From assembly GCA_050699035.1 (NCBI GenBank), contig JBOHDE010000189.1:1-7817 (forward strand): 7,817 nucleotides of DNA, written 5' to 3'. Positions 1-5,110 of the stretch are shown piece after piece. The first letter of the stretch is position 1, and every line of letters starts with the position of its first letter. The stretch comes from WHTB01 sp050699035 (GTDB lineage Bacteria; Actinomycetota; Actinomycetes; Propionibacteriales; Nocardioidaceae). A program made the position numbers and the translations under genes. The notes beneath the pieces are model-generated. The model worked only from the letters and a program-made list of their open reading frames with translations. It was not told the DNA's origin and did no database searches.

Positions 1-1
1 A

Positions 2-17
2 GACACGCCGGCGTGTC
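2..17. repeat. 16-bp perfect palindrome
   Basis: GACACGCCGGCGTGTC is exactly its own reverse complement. In RNA it could form a 6-bp stem with a CCGG loop. It lies about 40 bp upstream of the hydrolase promoter, at the window edge. It could therefore be an operator for that gene or the terminator stem of a gene outside the window. No T-run follows it. The role is unknown. Confidence 0.5.
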
Positions 18-54
18 GCGTCGAAAACGTCCCACTCAACGATGGGATGCGGGC

Positions 55-83
55 GTGACAGAGACGGGGCATACCGGCAGTAT
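55..83 (+). promoter_or_regulatory. predicted leaderless promoter of the hydrolase gene
   Basis: A -35-like GTGACA (55-60) and a -10-like CAGTAT (78-83) are separated by 17 bp. The -10 element keeps the important A and final T. Only six bases lie between the -10 box and the ATG at 90, so transcription would begin at or next to the start codon. No Shine-Dalgarno sequence sits at a useful distance before this ATG, which agrees with a leaderless mRNA, a common arrangement in actinobacteria. This is an inference from spacing only. Confidence 0.45.
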
Positions 84-89
84 GTGCGC

Positions 90-1217
90 ATGGCACGGGT
101 GAGCAACGCCGGAGCCGCCGCGTTGGCCGCCGACTACGTCGACCGACTGCTGGTCGGCACGGTCCGCGACGTCCACCGCGCCGTCAGTCGCCGCACGTTC
201 GGACTCACCGGGTCCCGCGGCGCGCTGGCCCGGGTGGCGCACGACGGCATCAGCGGCACCGTGTACGGCCTGATCGGCGTCGGTGTGCGGGGCGCGGCGA
301 CGGCGCTGCGCGAGCTGGATCGGCGCGGGCGCGGCGGTGCCCTGGAGGACCGGCCGGCCGGCCGTCGGGTGGCGTCGGTGGTCAACGGTTTGATCGGCGA
401 GACCCTGCAGGAGTCCGCGCACCCGATGGCGATCCGGATGGCAGCTCGCGTCGACGGCCGAGACGTCGCCGTCTCCGACGCATACCCCCGCGCAACCGGT
501 GATGTCGTCGTCTTCCTGCACGGGCTCGTCGAGGACGACGAGTCCTGGCTGCGCGACGCCGAGCTGACCGGCGGGACGTACGCCGAACGGCTGGCCCGCG
601 ACACGTCCTGGACCCCGGTCACCCTGCGGTACAACTCCGGTCTTCGGTTGGTGGAGAACGGCCGCCTGCTCTCCGCCTGGCTCACCGATCTGCTGGCCGA
701 CTGGCCGGTCCCGGTGCGGCGGATCGCCGTGGTCGGACACTCCATGGGCGGCTTGGTCGCACACGCCGCCACTCGGGTGGGCGCGGCCGACGACGCACCG
801 TGGACCGCCCTCGTCCGGCAGGTGGTCTGTCTCGGCACGCCCCATCTCGGTGCACCCCTGGAGCGGGCCGTCCACCTCGGCGTCCGAGGTCTCGGTGCGT
901 TGCCCGAGACCAGGCCGTTCGCGACGATCCTCGACACCCGCAGTCCCGGCATCCTCGACCTCGGCGTCGGTGACCCGGACGGCGTGCCGCTGCCGGCCAC
1001 CTCGTACCACTGCATCTCCGGCACCCTGCCGAACCCGTGGGGTTACCTGTTCGGCGACCTGCTCGTGACCCGCCGCAGCGCAGCCGGCCGGATCGCCGGG
1101 TCCACCAGCCGGCACCTGACCGGCGTCCACCACTTCCGGCTGCTCAACCATCCGGAGGTGTACGCAGACCTGCGCGACCTCCTGCACGACCCCCCACCCA
1201 AGGAGACGACTCGATGA
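90..1217 (+). CDS. alpha/beta-hydrolase, lipase/PGAP1-like esterase
   Basis: This is a predicted serine hydrolase of 375 residues acting on an unknown ester, probably a lipid-like one. An N-terminal region of about 135 residues has no recognisable motif. The hydrolase core follows: FLHG oxyanion-hole strand (142-145), nucleophile elbow GHSMGG (216-221, Ser218), GTPHLG (249-254), and a GD-LV-x-SA-G block that probably supplies the acid (Asp323). A C-terminal HHF-LLNHP segment supplies the histidine (His347 or 348). All three triad members therefore appear present. No signal peptide or membrane segment is evident, so it is probably cytoplasmic. An in-frame ATG at 42 would add 16 residues. The ATG at 90 is preferred because it fits the leaderless promoter and begins a plausible helix. 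The stop overlaps the next gene's ATG by 4 nt (ATGA), so the two are probably co-translated. The family call is firm; the substrate is unknown. Confidence 0.85.
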   Translation: MARVSNAGAAALAADYVDRLLVGTVRDVHRAVSRRTFGLTGSRGALARVAHDGISGTVYGLIGVGVRGAATALRELDRRGRGGALEDRPAGRRVASVVNGLIGETLQESAHPMAIRMAARVDGRDVAVSDAYPRATGDVVVFLHGLVEDDESWLRDAELTGGTYAERLARDTSWTPVTLRYNSGLRLVENGRLLSAWLTDLLADWPVPVRRIAVVGHSMGGLVAHAATRVGAADDAPWTALVRQVVCLGTPHLGAPLERAVHLGVRGLGALPETRPFATILDTRSPGILDLGVGDPDGVPLPATSYHCISGTLPNPWGYLFGDLLVTRRSAAGRIAGSTSRHLTGVHHFRLLNHPEVYADLRDLLHDPPPKETTR

Positions 1218-1669
1218 ACAAGCCTCTGCCGATCGACGCCGCCGTCGACGTCGACGCTCCCGCCGGCACGGTCTGGTCGGTCGTGTCCGACGTGGCCAGG
1301 ATGGGGGAGTGGAGCCCGGAGTGCCGCAAGGTGCTGCTGGTCGGCGCCAAGACGGCCGACCTGGGCGTCCGGATGGTCGGTATCAACAAGCGCGGGTTCG
1401 CGGTCTGGCCGACCTGGTCGAGGATTGTGCGCTACGAGCCGGGTCGCGCCATCGCGTGGCGTACGCGGGAGAGCGCGGCGACCTGGACGTACGAACTCGA
1501 ACCGAACGGGGCGAGCACCCGGCTGGTCGCCCGCCGGGAGGTGGACGACTTCTCCGTCCCGACGAAGCTGCTGGCGCCCCTTCTCGGCGGCGCCGCCGGT
1601 CATGACAAGGAGCTCGCCGAGGGCCTGCAGGCGACGCTGGAACGGATCAAGGCCGAGGCCGAGAGCTGA
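1214..1669 (+). CDS. SRPBCC (START/polyketide-cyclase-like) family protein
   Basis: This small protein of 151 residues has the SRPBCC helix-grip fold, which encloses a hydrophobic ligand in a deep pocket. The typical opening is visible: a first beta strand (about residues 7-14), then a VWSVVSDVARMGEWSPE segment (20-36), where the two short helices and the D-W-SPE turn are diagnostic. Alternating strands follow (WPTW, AIAWRTRES, WTYELEP, TRLVARREV). A long C-terminal helix (about 127-149) would close the pocket. The start is well supported: AAGGAG (1200-1205) lies 8 nt before the ATG, and the ATG overlaps the hydrolase stop. Pairing with a lipase-like enzyme suggests that it binds or presents a lipid or aromatic ligand, but this is inference. 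Members include cyclases, lipid carriers and toxin-like proteins, so no reaction is assigned. Confidence 0.85.
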   Translation: MNKPLPIDAAVDVDAPAGTVWSVVSDVARMGEWSPECRKVLLVGAKTADLGVRMVGINKRGFAVWPTWSRIVRYEPGRAIAWRTRESAATWTYELEPNGASTRLVARREVDDFSVPTKLLAPLLGGAAGHDKELAEGLQATLERIKAEAES

Positions 1670-1685
1670 CCGTCGCGGCCGGGAC

Positions 1686-1703
1686 TTGCGCTGTGGGCGA
1701 ACA
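1686..1703 (-). promoter_or_regulatory. ClgR-type operator upstream of clpP1
   Basis: Read on the minus strand, this is TGTTCGCCCACAGCGCAA. It matches the Streptomyces ClgR box GTTCGC-N5-GCG exactly, and 16 of 18 positions of the Corynebacterium consensus WNNWCGCYNANRGCGWWS (both recalled from memory). The core centre lies about 59 bp upstream of the predicted clpP1 transcription start, a position suited to an activator. ClgR is the known activator of clp genes in actinobacteria. The clgR gene itself is not in the window. Confidence 0.75.
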
Positions 1704-1740
1704 ACCGACGGCACCCCGTGGGTTTGGGAGACGTGCCCGC

Positions 1741-1746
1741 TAGGGT
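1741..1746 (+). promoter_or_regulatory. clpP1 -10 element, leaderless arrangement
   Basis: TAGGGT matches the actinobacterial TANNNT -10 pattern and ends 7 nt before the GTG at 1754. Transcription would begin on the start codon. No convincing -35 hexamer lies 16-18 bp upstream (GTGGGT at 1718-1723), which is typical of a promoter that needs an activator and fits the ClgR box. A 5-bp inverted repeat (GGCAC 1710-1714, GTGCC 1733-1737) frames the -35 region. Confidence 0.6.
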
Positions 1747-1753
1747 CGACCCC

Positions 1754-2380
1754 GTGAACGCGACAGAGATGAACGGTGGACCGTCCGGCAACGGCCTCGA
1801 CGACCACATCTACCAGCGGCTCCTGAAGGAGCGGATCGTGTTCCTCGGCTCCGAGGTGCGCGACGAGAATGCCAACGCGATCTGCGCGCAGATGCTGCTG
1901 CTGAGTGCCGAGGATCCGGTGCGAGACATCAACCTCTACGTCAACTCGCCCGGCGGCTCCGTCGACGCGGGGATGGCGATCTACGACACCATGCAGTTCA
2001 TCTCCAACGACGTCGCCACGTACGGCATGGGGCTGGCCGCCTCGATGGGGCAGTTCCTGCTCTGTGCCGGCGCGCCGGGCAAGCGATATGCCCTGCCGCA
2101 CGCGCGGATCATGATGCATCAGCCGTCGGGCGGCCTCGGCGGCTCGGCGTCCGACATCAAGATCCAGGCCGAGCAGTCGCTGTACATCAAGAAGACGATG
2201 TTCGGGCTGATCAGCCAACACACCGGCCAGACGGTCGAGCAGATCACCGAGGACGCCGACCGCGACCGCTGGTTCACCGCCGAGCAGGCGCAGACCTACG
2301 GCTTCATCGACCACGTGGTGTCGACCGTCGGCCAGGTTGCCGACCATGGACGCCCAGCGCACGGAGGAGGAGCCAAGTGA
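1754..2380 (+). CDS. clpP1: ATP-dependent Clp protease proteolytic subunit ClpP1
   Basis: This is a peptidase subunit of family S14, 208 residues from the GTG at 1754. It forms a heptameric ring and, in actinobacteria, pairs with a ClpP2 ring into the active tetradecamer fed by ClpX or ClpC. The triad is intact and falls at the same numbers as in E. coli ClpP: Ser97 in GLAASMGQFLL, His122 in MMHQPSGG, Asp171 in DADRDRW. The substrate-binding stretch NSPGGS and the handle helix (about 125-150) are present. The GTG at 1754 is chosen because TAGGGT precedes it by 7 nt. In-frame GTG at 1718 and 1733 lie inside the promoter; an ATG at 1769 would shorten the N-terminus by 5 residues. No Shine-Dalgarno precedes it. 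The N-terminus has a short variable leader before DDHIYQRLLKERIVFLG, as in other ClpP1 proteins, probably removed on maturation. It overlaps clpP2 by 4 nt. Confidence 0.96.
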   Translation: MNATEMNGGPSGNGLDDHIYQRLLKERIVFLGSEVRDENANAICAQMLLLSAEDPVRDINLYVNSPGGSVDAGMAIYDTMQFISNDVATYGMGLAASMGQFLLCAGAPGKRYALPHARIMMHQPSGGLGGSASDIKIQAEQSLYIKKTMFGLISQHTGQTVEQITEDADRDRWFTAEQAQTYGFIDHVVSTVGQVADHGRPAHGGGAK

Positions 2381-3054
2381 CGGACTTCCCGTCCCGCCTC
2401 GGCGGGCCTGCCGACGTCCCGCTGCACCAGCGGACGGCGCCGGCGATGGACTACATCATCCCGCAGTGGGAGGAGCGCACGTCCTACGGCTACCGCCGGA
2501 TCGACCCGTACGCCAAGCTCTTCGAGGACCGCATCATCTTCCTCGGCACCCCGATCTCCGACGACATCGCCAACGCCGTGATGGCCCAGCTGCTGTGCCT
2601 GCAGTCGATGGACCCCGACCGTGACATCAGCCTCTACATCAACTCACCCGGTGGGTCGATCACCGCGCTGACCGCGATCTACGACACGATGCGCTACCTC
2701 AAGCCCGACATCCAGACGGTGTGCCTCGGCCAGGCGGCGTCGGCGGCGGCGATCCTGCTGGCGGCCGGCACCCCCGGCAAGCGGCTGGCGCTGCCCAACT
2801 CCCGCATCCTGATCCACCAGCCGTACACCGAGGGGACGTACGGACAGGCCAGCGACATCGAGATCCAGGCCAACGAGATCCTGCGCATGCGGGCGTTGCT
2901 GGAGAAGATGATCGCCGACAACACCGGCCGGTCGATCGAGGAGGTCGGCCGCGACATCGAGCGCGACAAGATCCTGACTGCGGAGCAGGCGGTCGACTAC
3001 GGACTGATCGACCAGATCCTGGACTCCTTGAAGGGCGCCCCGGCGAAGGCGTGA
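2377..3054 (+). CDS. clpP2: ATP-dependent Clp protease proteolytic subunit ClpP2
   Basis: This is the second ClpP paralogue, 225 residues, partner ring of ClpP1. The triad is intact: Ser122 in GQAASAAAILLAAG, His147 in LIHQPYTEG, Asp197 in ERDK. NSPGGS (89-94) forms the substrate-binding strand region. GQAASAAA rather than GLAASMGQ is the signature that separates ClpP2 from ClpP1 in actinobacteria. The GTG start overlaps the clpP1 stop (GTGA) and has a strong GGAGG (2366-2370) 6 nt upstream, so translation is coupled and equal amounts of the rings are expected. The first 23 residues (Pro-rich, MTDFPSRLGGPADVPLHQ) precede the conserved DYIIPQWEER start and are probably a propeptide; Met24 would be an alternative start. 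ClpP1 and ClpP2 are clearly diverged, not a recent duplication. Confidence 0.96.
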   Translation: MTDFPSRLGGPADVPLHQRTAPAMDYIIPQWEERTSYGYRRIDPYAKLFEDRIIFLGTPISDDIANAVMAQLLCLQSMDPDRDISLYINSPGGSITALTAIYDTMRYLKPDIQTVCLGQAASAAAILLAAGTPGKRLALPNSRILIHQPYTEGTYGQASDIEIQANEILRMRALLEKMIADNTGRSIEEVGRDIERDKILTAEQAVDYGLIDQILDSLKGAPAKA

Positions 3055-3068
3055 GGTCGGGGCCGGGC

Positions 3069-3086
3069 TGTTCGCTTAAGGCGTAC
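3069..3086 (+). promoter_or_regulatory. ClgR-type operator upstream of clpX
   Basis: TGTTCGCTTAAGGCGTAC matches all 18 positions of the consensus WNNWCGCYNANRGCGWWS and also GTTCGC-N5-GCG (both recalled from memory). It sits 15 bp after the clpP2 stop. The downstream -10 is uncertain: TAGACC (3123-3128) gives nearly the same operator-to-promoter distance as at clpP1, while TACCGT (3141-3146) is the better TANNNT match. It implies that clpX has its own ClgR-responsive promoter rather than depending only on read-through from clpP1P2. Confidence 0.75.
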
Positions 3087-3130
3087 GTCATTCGGCCACG
3101 CCGCGCCGCGGCCTCGCCCCCGTAGACCCC

Positions 3131-3150
3131 TCCGACGGGGTACCGTCGGA
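3131..3150. repeat. perfect 8-bp dyad with GGTA centre, clpP2-clpX gap
   Basis: TCCGACGG (3131-3138) and CCGTCGGA (3143-3150) are exact reverse complements around GGTA. A competing 6-bp stem pairs CCCCGT (3118-3123) with ACGGGG (3135-3140). The dyad overlaps the candidate -10 TACCGT and lies 57 nt before clpX. It could be a repressor site, a terminator stem for clpP1P2 (no U-run follows), or a structured clpX 5' leader. The choice cannot be made from sequence alone. Confidence 0.5.
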
Positions 3151-3207
3151 TCTGGACCCCCGCTCGGTCGCCCCCGAGGCCGAGCCCGATCGAAGGAGAC
3201 GTCGCGG

Positions 3208-4487
<1,280 letters not shown>

Positions 4488-4488
<1 letters not shown>

Positions 4489-4509
4489 ACCCATCCCGTT
4501 GCGTGGGTC
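4488..4509 (+). terminator. short hairpin on the clpX stop codon
   Basis: GACCCA (4488-4493) pairs perfectly with TGGGTC (4504-4509) across a 10-nt loop. The first stem base is the last base of the clpX TAG. No U-run follows. It may form part of a compound 3' end with the larger hairpin that begins 21 nt further on, or it may pause ribosomes or polymerase. On its own it is weak as a terminator. Confidence 0.35.
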
Positions 4510-4530
4510 CGCGGTGACTGGCCGCAGCCC

Positions 4531-4591
4531 CGCGAAGTGAACGAAATGGCTGTTGTTCGCGACGGTCGACGACAGTTTCGTTCACTTCGCG
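4531..4591 (+). terminator. 61-nt near-complete hairpin downstream of clpX
   Basis: The outer arms CGCGAAGTGAACGAAA (4531-4546) and TTTCGTTCACTTCGCG (4576-4591) are perfect 16-bp reverse complements. The 29-nt interior continues the fold with 6 Watson-Crick and 4 G-U pairs, 3 mismatches and a 3-nt loop (CGA). All four wobbles are U-G in plus-strand RNA and would be A-C mismatches in the minus-strand RNA, so the full fold suits the clpX transcript. It starts 43 nt after the clpX stop. A terminator or 3'-stability element is most likely; there is no U-run. A repeated palindromic element or a DNA-binding site is possible. Confidence 0.6.
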
Positions 4592-4700
4592 CCACTGCCA
4601 CACTGACCGCCGCCAGTCCGGTACCGCCCGTTTGCCACTGAACTGGTGGTGGCGGCTGGCGCCGCCGCTCGTGAGGGGGGTGAAATTTGGCTTTCGGTCG

Positions 4701-4750
4701 GTCGCGTGTCATGTGGTGGGCCTGACGCCGCGGGGCGGATGACACGCGAC
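4701..4750. repeat. 12-bp perfect inverted repeat
   Basis: GTCGCGTGTCAT (4701-4712) and ATGACACGCGAC (4739-4750) are exact reverse complements separated by 26 bp. Outside the stem, three more positions pair as G-U, C-G and U-G in plus-strand RNA. No T-run follows. It could be a second-line terminator, part of a structured RNA, or a split binding site. The half-site GACACGC also occurs in the palindrome at positions 2-17. Confidence 0.5.
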
Positions 4751-4787
4751 TGGGGGCGGTGACCGGGTGCCGGCGGGTGGACCGCCT

Positions 4788-4870
4788 GCATTCTGCGGAC
4801 ACCTGTCGGCAGATCACGTCCCGCGGGGCGGATCCGTGTGCATTGTGCGGACACGTGTCGGCAGACGACG
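4788..4870. repeat. pair of 31-bp direct repeats, each containing an 18-bp dyad
   Basis: The units at 4788-4818 and 4840-4870 agree at 27 of 31 positions and are exactly 52 bp apart. Each contains a near-palindrome: TGCGGACACCTGTCGGCA (4794-4811) and TGCGGACACGTGTCGGCA (4846-4863), the second centred on CACGTG. Fifty-two bp is close to five helical turns, so proteins bound at both would face the same side. The 52-bp offset is not a multiple of three, so the repeat is kept at DNA level, not as a peptide repeat. A two-site operator is the best guess. Confidence 0.55.
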
Positions 4871-4898
4871 ACCCGGGCCGATCTCGGCGTGCCTGGGT

Positions 4899-4969
4899 GA
4901 CCTCACCCCTCGAACCGTCACTTTCGGCCCCGATTCCGGGCTCAGAATGTCGGTTCGGAGGGTGACGTC
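4899..4969. repeat. 19-nt imperfect inverted repeat, 33-nt loop
   Basis: The arms at 4899-4917 and 4951-4969 pair at 16 of 19 positions by Watson-Crick rules plus one U-G in plus-strand RNA, with two mismatches. The tip block CGAACCG/CGGTTCG and the middle block CTCACCC / GGGTGA plus flank are the strongest parts. The loop holds a smaller GCCC/GGGC pairing. There is no adjacent gene start and no U-run. It may be a structured RNA or a terminator back-up between the convergent genes. Confidence 0.45.
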
Positions 4970-5061
4970 GTGGCTGGCCGGCACGGGCAGCAGGCGAGCT
5001 CTATTTTCGAATCAACCATGGCAAACGGTCACTCCCCATGGCGACTGACCCAGGGAAGCGA

Positions 5062-5089
5062 CCATTTCCCACGGATACGTGGCGAATGG
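5062..5089 (-). terminator. candidate valS 3' stem-loop
   Basis: CCATT (5062-5066) pairs with AATGG (5085-5089), and CCACG (5069-5073) pairs with CGTGG (5078-5082), around a GATA loop. A two-base internal mismatch separates the stems. It begins 21 nt past the valS stop on the minus strand. A second small stem, GGTCA (5027-5031) with TGACC (5046-5050), follows. Neither has a U-run, as is common for actinobacterial terminators. It could also act on plus-strand transcripts. Confidence 0.4.
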
Positions 5090-5110
5090 CCAGGTGAACG
5101 GCGGGGAGGA

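Larger units (their letters stand above)
4489..5110. other. repeat-rich gene-free region between convergent clpX and valS
   Basis: About 620 bp carry no credible gene. Short open frames occur, but their codon use and composition look random, and the internal direct repeats are out of register with any single frame. The region holds the clpX 3' hairpins, a 6-bp hairpin GGCGGC-TGGC-GCCGCC (4651-4666), a 12-bp inverted repeat (4701-4750), paired dyads (4794-4863), a 19-nt imperfect stem (4899-4969) and the valS 3' hairpins. CCGCGGGGCGGAT also occurs twice exactly (4728-4740, 4821-4833). Base composition is visibly less GC-rich near 4535-4590 and 5000-5090. Confidence 0.6.

Noticed and set aside
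36..1187. Minus-strand open frame of 383 codons opposite the hydrolase
   Set aside because: It mirrors the hydrolase codons, is low in complexity, has no domain motif and no ribosome site.
1718..1753. Upstream GTG codons (1718, 1733) as the clpP1 start
   Set aside because: They lie within the promoter, upstream of or before the -10 element, and the extra residues do not resemble ClpP1 N-termini.
1043..2362. Minus-strand open frame of 439 codons across SRPBCC and clpP1
   Set aside because: It runs antisense to two real genes and through the clpP1 promoter; composition shadow.
4554..4568. TGTTCGC half-site inside the clpX 3' hairpin as a third ClgR box
   Set aside because: The second half is TCG rather than GCG and the spacer does not fit YNANR. 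It is better explained as part of the hairpin interior.
4767..5048. Possible 93-codon gene in the clpX-valS gap
   Set aside because: It has no ribosome site and random composition. The two direct repeats inside it fall in different frames (52-bp offset), so selection does not act on a peptide.
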